Origin: Enhydrobacter sp.
GTDB taxonomy: Bacteria > Pseudomonadota > Alphaproteobacteria > Reyranellales > Reyranellaceae
Direction of reading: 5' to 3'
Length of the DNA stretch: 64,000 bases
Assembly (NCBI GenBank): GCA_025808875.1
Contig: CP075528.1
Location: forward strand, 4,524,473-4,588,472
Of the stretch, positions 52,564 through 61,180 are shown piece by piece (positions within the stretch are counted from its first letter, which is position 1; every line of letters begins with the position of its first letter). A program made the translations under genes and the position numbers. The notes under the pieces are model-generated. The model did no database searches, was not told the origin of the DNA, and was given only the letters and a program-made list of their open reading frames with translations.

Positions 52564-53364
52564 ATGAAGCTCACCAAGGAGCAGTTCGCGCAGTTCGACG
52601 AGGAAGGCTACCTCTTCTTCCCCGACTATTTCTCAGCCGAAGAAACGGCCCTCCTGAAGGGCTCGATCCCCGAGGTCTTCGCGCAGCGCCGCGAGGAGAA
52701 CGTGCGCGAGAAGACAGGCGACGTGGTGCGCACCGCGTTTGCCGTGCACACCTATCATCCGGTGTTCGAGGCGCTGATCCATCACCCGCGCTTCGTCGAA
52801 CCGGCCGAGCAACTGCTGGGCGACAAGACCTACATCCACCAGTTCAAGATCAACGGAAAGGCCGCCTTCGACGGCGACGTCTGGCAGTGGCACCAGGACT
52901 ACGGCACCTGGAGGGCCGACGACGACATGCCCGAGGCGCGCGCCATGAACCTCGCGGTGTTCGTCGACGAGGTGAACGAATTCAACGGCCCGCTGTGGTT
53001 CATCCCCAAGAGCCACAAGAAGGGCGCCATCGAGGCCAAACACGACCTCACCACGACGTCCTATCCATTGTGGGTGATCGACAACGACACCATCGCCAAG
53101 CTGGTCGACCAGGGCGGCATCGTGGCGCCCAAGGGCGGACCGGGCTCGGCGATCTTCTTCCACGGTACGCTGGTGCACGGCAGCCCGCCCAACATGTCGC
53201 CGTGGGACCGCCAGATCATCTACGTGACCTACAACGCCGTCTCCAACGCCATCCGCCGCTTCAAGCGGCCGGCCTACATCGCCCATCGTGATTTCACGCC
53301 GATCGATGCGTGGAGCGACGACGCGGTCCTGCGCGCCGCGCGCCACAAGGCCGCCGCCGAATAA
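52564..53364 (+). CDS. Phytanoyl-CoA dioxygenase (PhyH) family enzyme
   Basis: A 266-residue 2-oxoglutarate/Fe(II) oxygenase. The HxD ligands are in GDVWQWHQDYGTWRADDDMPEARAMN (near 105), the distal His in FFHGTLVHGSPPNMSP, and NEFNGPLWFIPKSHKKG is conserved. The arrangement is close to ectoine hydroxylase, but no ectoine genes are near and key EctD residues differ, so the substrate is open. ACGGAGG precedes the ATG. It lies between the GntR regulator and the SAF oxidoreductase, probably in one operon. Confidence 0.88.
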   Translation: MKLTKEQFAQFDEEGYLFFPDYFSAEETALLKGSIPEVFAQRREENVREKTGDVVRTAFAVHTYHPVFEALIHHPRFVEPAEQLLGDKTYIHQFKINGKAAFDGDVWQWHQDYGTWRADDDMPEARAMNLAVFVDEVNEFNGPLWFIPKSHKKGAIEAKHDLTTTSYPLWVIDNDTIAKLVDQGGIVAPKGGPGSAIFFHGTLVHGSPPNMSPWDRQIIYVTYNAVSNAIRRFKRPAYIAHRDFTPIDAWSDDAVLRAARHKAAAE

Positions 53365-53376
53365 CGGGAGGAGTCC

Positions 53377-54741
53377 ATGAACCTGCATCGCATGCTGCTG
53401 GAGCGCGCGGCGGGCGGAAAGCCGCTGCGCATCGGCCTGATCGGCGCCGGCAAGTTCGGCGCCATGTATCTCAGCCAGATCCCGACGACACCGGGCATCC
53501 ATCTGGTCGGCATCGCCGATCTCTCGCCCACGCGCGCCCGGGAGAACCTGGCGCGTCTCGGCTGGAAGCCCGGTGTGACGGCGGCCCTTTCGTTCGCCGA
53601 AGCGCGCAGGCACGGCAACACCCATCTGACCGACGACTGGCGCGCCCTGGTGACCAACCCGGAGATCGACATCGTGGTCGAGGCGACAGGCGATCCGATC
53701 GCGGCCGTGGAGCACGCGCTCGAAGCCTTCCGCAACGGCAAGAGCGTGGTCATGGTGACGGTCGAGGCCGACGCTTTCTGCGGTCCGCTGCTCGCCAAGC
53801 GCGCGGCCGAGGCGGGTGTGGTCTACAGCCTTGCCTACGGCGACCAGCCGGCGCTGATCTGCGAACTGGTCGACTGGGCGCGCACGTCGGGCTTCGAGGT
53901 CACGGCCGCCGGTCGCGGCCACAAGTGGCTGCCGCACTTCGCGCAGTCGACGCCCGAGACGGTGTGGAAATACTGGGGCCTCAACGAGGAGCAGGCCAGG
54001 CGCGGCGGACTCAATCCGAAGATGTTCAACTCCTTCCTCGACGGCTCCAAGCCCGCCATCGAAAGCACCGCAGTCGCCAACGCAACCGGCCTTACGCCGG
54101 CACCGGACGGGCTCGCCTTCCCGCCCTGCTCGGTCGAGGACCTGCCGTTCGTGATGCGTCCGGCGTCTGAGGGTGGCCAGCTGCATCACAAGGGCCAGGT
54201 CGAGGTCGCGAGTTCGCTGGAGCGCGACGGCCGCGCCATCCCCTACGAGATCCGCAAGGGCGTGTGGGTCGTGTTCGAGGCGGCGACGGAGTACCAGAAG
54301 AACTGCTTCGAGGAGTACATGCTCTGCACCGATCCGTCGGGCCGCTACTCGGTCATGTACAAGCGCTGGCATCTGATCGGGCTCGAGGTCGGCATGTCGG
54401 TCGCCTCGGTCGGGCTGCGCCAGGAACCGACCGGTTGCCCGATCGGCTTCCACGCCGACGTGATCGCCACCGCCAAGCGCGACCTCGAGCCTGGCGAGAT
54501 GCTGGACGGCGAGGGCGGCTACACGGTCTACGGCAAGCTCTTCCCGTCGGAGAAATCGACGTCGCTCGGCAGCCTGCCGCTCGGGTTGGCGCACAACGTC
54601 AAGCTGCTGAAGCCCATCAAGGCCGGCCAGTCGCTGACCTATTCAGACGTGGCGATGGACGAGAGCCTGACCGCGGTGAGGTTGCGCCGCGAGATGGAGC
54701 GCACCTTCGCACCGGTGGCGGCGAAGATCGCCGCCCAGTAG
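53377..54741 (+). CDS. SAF-domain NAD(P)-dependent oxidoreductase (homoserine dehydrogenase-like)
   Basis: A 454-residue enzyme. The N-terminal Rossmann domain has IGLIGAGKFGAMYLSQI (about 19-35) and VVEATGDPIAAVEHALEAF. The middle domain resembles homoserine dehydrogenases, with MVTVEADAFCGPLLAKRA and YGDQPALICELVDWART. The C-terminal SAF domain (about 355-430) has DVIATAKRDLEPGEMLDGEGGYTVYGKL. Such proteins are widespread in sugar-acid catabolic clusters, but the reaction here is unknown. It starts 12 bases after the PhyH gene. Confidence 0.83.
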   Translation: MNLHRMLLERAAGGKPLRIGLIGAGKFGAMYLSQIPTTPGIHLVGIADLSPTRARENLARLGWKPGVTAALSFAEARRHGNTHLTDDWRALVTNPEIDIVVEATGDPIAAVEHALEAFRNGKSVVMVTVEADAFCGPLLAKRAAEAGVVYSLAYGDQPALICELVDWARTSGFEVTAAGRGHKWLPHFAQSTPETVWKYWGLNEEQARRGGLNPKMFNSFLDGSKPAIESTAVANATGLTPAPDGLAFPPCSVEDLPFVMRPASEGGQLHHKGQVEVASSLERDGRAIPYEIRKGVWVVFEAATEYQKNCFEEYMLCTDPSGRYSVMYKRWHLIGLEVGMSVASVGLRQEPTGCPIGFHADVIATAKRDLEPGEMLDGEGGYTVYGKLFPSEKSTSLGSLPLGLAHNVKLLKPIKAGQSLTYSDVAMDESLTAVRLRREMERTFAPVAAKIAAQ

Positions 54742-54748
54742 GCTCGGG

Positions 54749-55180
54749 CTACTCCAGGCGCACGGTGGCGTCGAAGTCGCTCTCGATCATCTTGACAAGG
54801 CGTTCCGCGAGCCGGCCGCCGGCCGCCGAATTGGCCTGGTCGAAGGCGAGAAGCGTGAAATCGTTGGCAGGCGCCAGCTTCATGGACAGTCGCATGGAGT
54901 CGCGCCTCGCGTACTCGAGAGCCACGTCCTTCTTGTCCGCCTCGGGCACCTCAGGGGTCCCGGGCAGCGGCGCGAAGCCCTCGCTCCGGGCGAATTGCAC
55001 AAAGGCCTGAACGAAGCGGGTGCGATCGCCTGGCTCGACCTTGCCGCGAATATGGGCGCTGGCCACCACGACGGAAAACTCCCGTCGGGGCTGTGCCGAG
55101 TCCCAGGCGATGAAGCCGAGATAGACGGCAGCGCAGCCGAATACGAGTGTCGCGATGGCCACGAGGACGGGGCGTCTCAT
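54749..55180 (-). CDS. Uncharacterised membrane-anchored protein
   Basis: A 143-residue protein with an N-terminal membrane helix (VLVAIATLVFGCAAVYLGFIAW, about 5-26) and a periplasmic domain of about 110 residues. I recognise no family. The periplasmic part has alternating strands and a helix ending LAERLVKMIESDFDATV. It stands alone, convergent with the SAF oxidoreductase gene by 7 bases. A Cys in the helix (FGCAAV) is too deep to be a clean lipobox. Confidence 0.6.
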   Translation of the reverse strand: MRRPVLVAIATLVFGCAAVYLGFIAWDSAQPRREFSVVVASAHIRGKVEPGDRTRFVQAFVQFARSEGFAPLPGTPEVPEADKKDVALEYARRDSMRLSMKLAPANDFTLLAFDQANSAAGGRLAERLVKMIESDFDATVRLE

Positions 55181-55350
55181 TCGAGTGCATGTCCCGCGCG
55201 CTTGAAGTCGTCCATCGAACAGGCTCCTCCCACGACAGCCATTCTACGACAGCCGAGATCGTGCACCTACCACAGTCGATCGAGTCCACCACCGAGGCTC
55301 GACAGAATCCGCTTCAACCAGGACGCGAAGAACGGTAGCGTCCCATTACC

Positions 55351-55749
55351 ATGCCGCTGTCCTGGACGATCTCCCACCCCGACCGCCTGATCAGCGTCAC
55401 CGCCAAGGGCTTCGTCTCCCTGCAGGAACTGGAGGCCTACTACGACGCCGTCGTCGTGGCCAATGCGCTGTCCTATGGGCGTCTGTTCGACGTCACGGAG
55501 GTCGGGCCGGAGGCGGCCACCGAGCAGGACTACCTCATGTTCGGCGCGCGCATGCAGGCCTACGCCTCGGTGATGGAATTCGGGCCGATTGCCTTCGTCG
55601 TCACCAAGCCCGCGGTCCACGATCTCGTGATGCGCTGCCTGAACCTGGCGCCGGCCCCGCGGCCCGTCCGACTCTTCGACTCGGCCGAGAAGGCGCAGGC
55701 CTGGCTCGATGACCAGTGTCCGCCGCAGCAGGCGGCCGCGAGCGGTTAG
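55351..55749 (+). CDS. SpoIIAA/STAS-like small protein
   Basis: A 132-residue soluble protein. The pattern of a short strand pair, helix, strand (LSWTISHPDRLISVTAKGFVSLQELEAYYDAVV then YGRLFDVTEV) and a final helix (SAEKAQAWLDDQ) resembles the SpoIIAA-like/STAS fold seen in many small alphaproteobacterial proteins. The function is unknown. It overlaps the convergent def gene by 4 bases. The 170 bases before it carry no other gene that I can see. Confidence 0.68.
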   Translation: MPLSWTISHPDRLISVTAKGFVSLQELEAYYDAVVVANALSYGRLFDVTEVGPEAATEQDYLMFGARMQAYASVMEFGPIAFVVTKPAVHDLVMRCLNLAPAPRPVRLFDSAEKAQAWLDDQCPPQQAAASG

Positions 55750-56318
55750 AGAGCCGGCGCCGGCTCCTTGTCCTTGGCCGCCAAGGGCTTGCCCTCGGCA
55801 TCGTCGCGTTCCTTCTCCTTCCGCGCCTTCAGGAGCTTGCGCAGGATCATGTTGCGCTTGAGCGCGGAGATGTGATCGATGAACAGGATCCCGTCGAGAT
55901 GGTCGATCTCGTGCTGAATGCAGGTCGCGAGCAGGCCTTCGCACGCCAGCTCCTGACGCTGGCCGTCGCGGTCGAGATAGCGCACCGTCACCTTGGACGG
56001 GCGCACGACGTCGGAATAATGCTCGGGCACCGACAGACAGCCTTCCTCGTAGGTGGCGTCCTCGTCCGACGCCTCGACGATTTCGGGGTTGGCCATGAAC
56101 AGCGGCCCGGTCTTGACGTCCTCGCGGTCGATGTCGAGCACGATGACGCGCTTCAGCACGCCGACCTGCGGCGCCGCCAGCCCGATGCCCGGGGCGGCGT
56201 ACATCGTCTCCAACATGTCGTCCATGAGTTGACGCACGTCGGCATCGACCGTCTCGACCGGCTTGGATTTCTTCTTCAGGCGCGGATCGGGCGCCGTGAG
56301 GATGGGCAACTTCGCCAT
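55746..56318 (-). CDS. def: Peptide deformylase
   Basis: Removes the formyl group from new proteins. All three motifs are present: GIGLAAPQVG (about 45), EGCLSVPEHY (about 93, Cys ligand) and QHEIDHLDGILF (about 136, two His ligands). At 190 residues it carries a charged C-terminal extension (RKEKERDDAEGKPLAAKDKEP). It lies 42 bases after argB in the same direction. Confidence 0.96.
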   Translation of the reverse strand: MAKLPILTAPDPRLKKKSKPVETVDADVRQLMDDMLETMYAAPGIGLAAPQVGVLKRVIVLDIDREDVKTGPLFMANPEIVEASDEDATYEEGCLSVPEHYSDVVRPSKVTVRYLDRDGQRQELACEGLLATCIQHEIDHLDGILFIDHISALKRNMILRKLLKARKEKERDDAEGKPLAAKDKEPAPAL

Positions 56319-56360
56319 CGTGCCTAAATATGCAGTGAAATCAGGCGTTTCAAGGCCGAT

Positions 56361-57275
56361 TCAGGTTCGGGTCACCATCGTCCCGAGTCCCGACTCGGTG
56401 AATACCTCGAGCAGCAGTGCATGAGGCACGCGGCCGTCCATGATAGTGGCGGCCTCGACACCCGAATTCACCGCGTCGATGCAGTTCTCGACCTTGGGAA
56501 TCATGCCGCCCGAGATCGTGCCGTCGGCGATCAGGGCGCGCGCCCGCTCCACGGTCATCTCCGGAATGAGCTGGCCGTTCTTGTCCAGGACGCCCGGAAC
56601 GTCGGTGAGGAAGAGCAGGCGCTTGGCCTTCATGGCGCCGGCGATGGCACCGGCCGAGGTGTCGGCGTTGATGTTGTAGGTGAGCTCGTCGTCGACGCCG
56701 AAGCCGATCGGCGCCACCACCGGAATGACGTCGGCGCGGCGCAGCTGCTCGAGCACCATGACGTTGATCTTGGCCGGCTCGCCCACCTGCTTGAGATCGA
56801 CCTTCAGCATCTCGCCTGTCTTGGGGTCGCGCATCTGGGTAACCTTGCGCGCGAGGATCAGGTTGCCGTCCTTGCCGCAGATGCCGACGGCAATGCCGCC
56901 GCATTCGTTGATGTCGGCCACGATCGCCTTGTTGATCGATCCGGCCAGCACCATTTCGACGATCTCCATCGTGGCGGCATCGGTGACGCGCAGTCCGTTG
57001 ACGAACTGGCTCTTGAGGCCGACCCGCTCCAGCATCTTGTTGATCTGCGGGCCGCCGCCATGGACGACGATCGGGTTCATGCCGACCTGCTTCATGAGGA
57101 CCACGTCGCGCGCCACGAGATCGCCGAGCTTGGGGTCGGTCATGGCATGGCCGCCGTACTTGACGACGAAGGTGGCGTCGTTGTGCCGACGCATGTACGG
57201 CAGGGCCTTGGAGATGGTCTCCGCCATGCGGATGAGCCGCTTTTGCTCCTTGTCGGTCTGGACCGGCTCGGCCAT
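56361..57275 (-). CDS. argB: Acetylglutamate kinase ArgB
   Basis: Second step of arginine synthesis; phosphorylates N-acetylglutamate. The 304-residue protein has FVVKYGGHAM (about 37-46), NPIVVHGGGPQINKMLERVG, VTDAATMEIVEMVLAGSINK and the later catalytic Lys in GMIPKVENC. The leader contains a terminator-like hairpin (described separately). In many alphaproteobacteria argB directly follows engB; here an oxygenase gene on the other strand separates them. Confidence 0.97.
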   Translation of the reverse strand: MAEPVQTDKEQKRLIRMAETISKALPYMRRHNDATFVVKYGGHAMTDPKLGDLVARDVVLMKQVGMNPIVVHGGGPQINKMLERVGLKSQFVNGLRVTDAATMEIVEMVLAGSINKAIVADINECGGIAVGICGKDGNLILARKVTQMRDPKTGEMLKVDLKQVGEPAKINVMVLEQLRRADVIPVVAPIGFGVDDELTYNINADTSAGAIAGAMKAKRLLFLTDVPGVLDKNGQLIPEMTVERARALIADGTISGGMIPKVENCIDAVNSGVEAATIMDGRVPHALLLEVFTESGLGTMVTRT

Positions 57276-57295
57276 TTGTTTCCACCCTTGCTCGG

Positions 57296-57326
57296 AAAAA
57301 GCCCTCTCCGGGCCGGGAGAGGGCTT
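57296..57326 (-). terminator. Intrinsic terminator in the argB leader
   Basis: Perfect 11-base arms (57299-57309 and 57316-57326) close a 6-base loop. Read on the minus strand the stem is followed by five Ts (57300-57296), the order of a true intrinsic terminator. It ends only about 20 bases before the argB ATG at 57275. It could stop transcripts arriving from engB, or act as an attenuator of argB. Confidence 0.72.
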
Positions 57327-57407
57327 AAGCTCGCATCATATATCAGGCGGCTCGCGGATAGAAGAAAGCCGGTCCGCACGGCAAGAGGGCCGCGTCAGGA
57401 TGTCCAC

Positions 57408-58079
57408 ATGATCGACCATACTTCACTCGCCGACCGGGGCTTCACCGTCGCCAGGGAGCTGATCTCGCCTGCCGAGTGCCGCACGCTGGCAACCCTGTGG
57501 CCGGAGGAGGAGGCATTTCGCAAGCGCGTTGTCATGCAGCGGCATGGCTACGGGCAGGGCGAGTACCAATACTTCACCTATCCGCTGCCCGGCCTCGTGG
57601 AACGTCTGCGCCAGGCGCTCTATCCCGCGCTCGCCGCGGTCGCCAACGGCTGGAACGCGGCGCTCGGCGACGACAGGCGCTTCCCGCCGACTCTGAAAGC
57701 CTGGCTGCGGCAGTGCCATCAGGGTGGGCAAAAGCGGCCGACGCCTCTGCTGCTGCGCTATCGTACCGGCGACTACAACTGCCTGCATCGCGACCTCTAT
57801 GGCGATTTGGTCTTTCCGCTGCAGGCCACCGTCCTGCTGAGCGCCCCGGGCCGCGACTTCGACGGTGGTGAGTTCCTACTGGTCGAGCAGCGGCCGCGCA
57901 TGCAGTCGCGCGGCGAGGTCGTTCCGCTCGGCCAGGGCGACGCCGTGATTTTCGCCGTGAACGAGCGACCAGCGAGGGGAACCCGCGGCTATCACCGCGT
58001 CGGCATGAGGCACGGCGTGTCGAGCCTGCGCGCGGGCGAGCGCTTCACGCTCGGCATCATCTTCCACGACGCAGCATAA
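57408..58079 (+). CDS. 2OG-Fe(II) oxygenase superfamily protein
   Basis: A 223-residue oxygenase from ATG 57408. The iron ligands are in NCLHRDLYGDLVFPLQATVLLS (HxD near 125) and the distal His in HRVGMRHGVSSLRAGERFTLGIIFH. FDGGEFLLVEQRPRMQS and GDAVIFAVNERP are the double-stranded helix core typical of the prolyl-4-hydroxylase-like group. The substrate may be a protein or small molecule. It lies alone between engB and argB, on the opposite strand to both. Confidence 0.87.
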   Translation: MIDHTSLADRGFTVARELISPAECRTLATLWPEEEAFRKRVVMQRHGYGQGEYQYFTYPLPGLVERLRQALYPALAAVANGWNAALGDDRRFPPTLKAWLRQCHQGGQKRPTPLLLRYRTGDYNCLHRDLYGDLVFPLQATVLLSAPGRDFDGGEFLLVEQRPRMQSRGEVVPLGQGDAVIFAVNERPARGTRGYHRVGMRHGVSSLRAGERFTLGIIFHDAA

Positions 58080-58124
58080 ACCGATGTCGCGGACATGGGG
58101 CTGCGGACCTCCAGGCCCGCGGTC

Positions 58125-58997
58125 TCACTGGCGGCCGGCCGGCGGCGTCATCAGGCCTTGGCCGCTCGGCGGGCGGGCCGGTTCGCGCTTCTGCGGCTCC
58201 GGGCCGCGCTCCGAACCCGACGGCGCGGGCAGGGGCTTGTCCGCCAGCGGGAACACCACGGCAGGCTTCGACGGGGGCAGCGGTTCGGACGCGCCGGCAT
58301 CCCTGGGCGGCAGCGTCAGGCCGGCGCCGACGACGACCGCGACCAGCAGCGCTTTCGCCAGCGTGACGATCTCGGCCCGAAGCTCGGGAATGCCGAATCC
58401 GGTCTCGCTGCTCGTCGCCAGCGCCCGTGGATGGGCCGCGCCGTGTTTGCGAGCGACGGCCTCGGCGGCGGCGATGGCGCGCGGAATGTCGGCTTGCCGG
58501 AGTTGATCGGCCTTGGTCAGCACCAGCTGATAGGACACGGCGGCGGCGTCGAGATTCTTCATGGTCTCGCGGTCGGCTTCCTTCACGCCGTGCCGGGCGT
58601 CGACCAGCAGGCAGACGCGCTTCAGGGTCGTGCGGCCACGCAGATAGGCCGACGCGAGATCCTGCCAGGTTTCCTTCATCGATCGCGACACCTGAGCGAA
58701 ACCGTAGCCCGGCAGATCGACGAGCATCAGTCGGCTGGCCAGGTCGAAGAAGTTGATCTGCCGCGTGTGTCCGGGCTTCGACGAAACACGCGCGAGCGTG
58801 CGCCGTCCGGTCAGCGCGTTGACGAGACTCGACTTGCCGACGTTGGAACGGCCGGCGAATGCGACCTCCGGCAGGCTCTCCCCAGGCAGCGATGCCACCG
58901 ACGCCGCACCCGACACGAACTCGCAGGGGCCGGCGAAGAGCTTGCGCGCCGCCTCGATCTCCTCTGGCGTGCGCTTCTCATCCGCCGCGTCGCCCAT
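58125..58997 (-). CDS. engB: Ribosome biogenesis GTPase EngB (YihA) with an added tail
   Basis: Essential GTPase in 50S assembly. G1 is AGRSNVGKSSLVNAL (about 48), G2 region KPGHTRQINFF, G3 DLPGYGFA, G4 LTKADQL and G5 SSETGFG. The family usually ends near residue 210. Here about 80 more residues follow: a hydrophobic helix (TLAKALLVAVVVGAGLTL) and a Pro-rich, Glu/Arg-rich tail. The extra part looks like a signal peptide plus a short secreted segment fused in frame. No internal start codon precedes it. The ATG overlaps the yidC stop. Confidence 0.93.
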   Translation of the reverse strand: MGDAADEKRTPEEIEAARKLFAGPCEFVSGAASVASLPGESLPEVAFAGRSNVGKSSLVNALTGRRTLARVSSKPGHTRQINFFDLASRLMLVDLPGYGFAQVSRSMKETWQDLASAYLRGRTTLKRVCLLVDARHGVKEADRETMKNLDAAAVSYQLVLTKADQLRQADIPRAIAAAEAVARKHGAAHPRALATSSETGFGIPELRAEIVTLAKALLVAVVVGAGLTLPPRDAGASEPLPPSKPAVVFPLADKPLPAPSGSERGPEPQKREPARPPSGQGLMTPPAGRQ

Positions 58998-60868
58998 CAC
59001 CGCTTCTTGGACGAGCCGCCCTTGCCCGTACCCTGCCCGCCTTTCTTGGGGGCTGCTGCCCTGCCGCCATCGGCCGGGGTGGCCGGAGCGGCCGCCACGG
59101 CGGGGGCCGGCTTGACGGCGCCCTTGTTGCCAATCGGCACGCCGTGCCGGCGCATGATGTAGTACTGCTGGGCGATCGACAGCACGTTGCTCCACGCCCA
59201 ATAGATCACCAGTCCAGCCGAGAAGGGCGCCAGCATGAAGGTGAAGAGAATCGGCAGAAACTGAAACACGCGCGCCTGTATCGGATCGGTGGGCTGCGGG
59301 TTCAGCTTCTGCTGCAGATACATCGTGATGCCCATGATGATGGGCCACAGGCCGATGTTGAAGAAGTGCAGAATCTCCGGGACGTGCCACGAGAACAGGC
59401 CGAAACCTGTCAGGATCGTCGCCGGATCGGGCGCACTCAGGTCCTTGATCCAGCCGAAGAACGGCTGGTGACGCATTTCGATGGACGTGTAGAGCACCTT
59501 GTAGAGCGCGAAGAACACGGGGATCTGCACCAGGATCGGCAGGCAGCCAGCCGCGGGATTGACCTTCTCCCGACGGTAGAGCTGCATCAGCTCCTGGTTC
59601 ATCCGCTGCCGGTCCTCGCCGTAGCGCTCCTTCAGCTTTTCCATCTCCGGCTGCAGCGCCTTCATCTTGCTCATCGCCGTATAGGACTTGTTGGCGAGCG
59701 GGAAGAAGACGAGCTTCACGATGACCGTCAGCGACAGGATCGCCAGGCCGAAATTGCCGAGATGGACGTAGAGCCACTCGAGCAACCAGAACATCGGCTT
59801 GGTGAGAAAGGCGAACCAGCCCCAGTCGATGGTGAGATCAAAGCGCGTGATGTCGTATTTCTCGTAGTAGCCGTCGATCACGCGCACGATCTTGGCGCCG
59901 GCAAAAAGATGGGACTCGTTGCCGCCGGTGGCGCCGGGCGCGACGGTGACACCCTGACCGACATAGTCGACCTGATACTTGCCGGTGGCGCCCGCGCCCG
60001 AGCCCTTGAGCGTGATGTCGACCTTGGTCTTCTGGTCGGGGATCAGCGTCGCCATCCAGTACTTGTCCGTGATGCCGACCCAGCCGCCGGTGGTGGCGAA
60101 ACGCTGCGCCTTGTTGTCCTCGAAGTCGGAGTAGCTGAACTCCTTCAAGCTGTCGTTGAAGACGCCGTAGGGTCCCTCGTGCAGGATGTAGATGCCCTCA
60201 TAGGCCGGCTGACCGAAGCGCACGATGAGGCCCCACGGGAAGAGCGTCACCGGCTTGTCGCTCTTGTTCTCGACGCTCTGCTTGACGTCGAACATGAAGT
60301 AGTCGTCGATCGCCACGTCGATGGCGAAGATCAAACCCTGGCCGTTGTCCCAGGTGAGCCGAACGGGCTTTCCCGGCGCGACGGTCGACTGGCTGGCCGT
60401 CCACACCGAGTCCGGACCCGGCACCTTGATCGCGGAGTCCGCCGTCGACCAGCCGAATTCGGCGTAATAGGGATGCGCGGTGCCTTCGGGCGCCAGCACC
60501 TGCACGGGCGGGCTCTTGGGATCGAGCGACACGTGGTGCTTGGCCAGCCGCACATCGTCTATGCGCGCGCCCTTGAGCGAGATCGAGCCGATGAGTTCGG
60601 GCGTGCTGAAGGTGACGCGTGGGGTACGCGCAAGCGCGTCCTGAAGGCTGACAACGCCCCGGGCGGCGCCCGCCGCGGCCGGCGCACCGGGCGCCGCCGC
60701 CTGACCCGGGGCCGGTGGCGCACCGGGCGCCCCGGGCGCCGGCGTTGCGCCGTTCGCCTGCTGCTGTTGCTGCTGTTGCGGCGGCTTGGCCGGTGGAAAA
60801 GCAGCTTGCCAGCCGACGATGATGAGCACCGAGAGCGCAATCGCGAGGATGAAATTCTTCTGGTCCAT
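58997..60868 (-). CDS. yidC: Membrane protein insertase YidC
   Basis: Inserts and folds inner-membrane proteins. At 623 residues it has the N-terminal signal-anchor FILAIALSVLIIVGWQAAF, a Gln/Pro/Ala-rich linker, a large periplasmic beta domain (about 90-340) and the conserved insertase part (about 370-575). The latter has LVFFPLANKSYTAMSKMKALQPEM and the CLPILVQIPVFFALYKVLY helices. The C-terminus is basic (KKGGQGTGKGGSSKKR), consistent with ribosome contact. It follows yidD directly. Confidence 0.97.
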   Translation of the reverse strand: MDQKNFILAIALSVLIIVGWQAAFPPAKPPQQQQQQQANGATPAPGAPGAPPAPGQAAAPGAPAAAGAARGVVSLQDALARTPRVTFSTPELIGSISLKGARIDDVRLAKHHVSLDPKSPPVQVLAPEGTAHPYYAEFGWSTADSAIKVPGPDSVWTASQSTVAPGKPVRLTWDNGQGLIFAIDVAIDDYFMFDVKQSVENKSDKPVTLFPWGLIVRFGQPAYEGIYILHEGPYGVFNDSLKEFSYSDFEDNKAQRFATTGGWVGITDKYWMATLIPDQKTKVDITLKGSGAGATGKYQVDYVGQGVTVAPGATGGNESHLFAGAKIVRVIDGYYEKYDITRFDLTIDWGWFAFLTKPMFWLLEWLYVHLGNFGLAILSLTVIVKLVFFPLANKSYTAMSKMKALQPEMEKLKERYGEDRQRMNQELMQLYRREKVNPAAGCLPILVQIPVFFALYKVLYTSIEMRHQPFFGWIKDLSAPDPATILTGFGLFSWHVPEILHFFNIGLWPIIMGITMYLQQKLNPQPTDPIQARVFQFLPILFTFMLAPFSAGLVIYWAWSNVLSIAQQYYIMRRHGVPIGNKGAVKPAPAVAAAPATPADGGRAAAPKKGGQGTGKGGSSKKR

Positions 60869-61180
60869 TTATCGAACTTTTGCCGGCGAGCAGGAAAGCG
60901 GAGGAACGGGGTCGTAGCCGCAGCCGCCCCAGGGACCGCAGCGGCAAAGGCGGCCGGCAGCCAACAGACCGCCCCGGAGCGGGCCATGGCGCGACACCGC
61001 TTCGGTCGCATAGGCCGAGCACGAGGGTTCGTAGCGGCAGGCACCCACAAAGAAGTAGGCGAGCGTGAGTTGATAGAGGCGGATCGCTCCCAGCAGCGAC
61101 CGCGATGCCAGCGATGTCAGCATGCGGCCCGGAAACTGGCGATTCGTCGAGGCCAGCGCAAGCTTTCCGGGCTCGGTCAT
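60869..61180 (-). CDS. yidD: Membrane protein insertion efficiency factor YidD
   Basis: A 103-residue protein of the YidD family. LIRLYQLT-like AIRLYQLTLAYFFVGACRYEPSCSAYATEAVSRHG is the signature with its Cys pair, followed by GPWGGCGYDPVP. Its ATG overlaps the rnpA stop (ATGA) and it ends directly before yidC. This rnpA-yidD-yidC arrangement is conserved across bacteria. An internal ATG at 61123 is a less likely start. Confidence 0.93.
   Translation of the reverse strand: MTEPGKLALASTNRQFPGRMLTSLASRSLLGAIRLYQLTLAYFFVGACRYEPSCSAYATEAVSRHGPLRGGLLAAGRLCRCGPWGGCGYDPVPPLSCSPAKVR

Noticed and set aside
56421..58079. A 552-residue protein extending the 2OG oxygenase upstream through argB
   Set aside because: The first 330 residues are antisense to argB and match nothing. 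The oxygenase begins at 57408 with family-like sequence.
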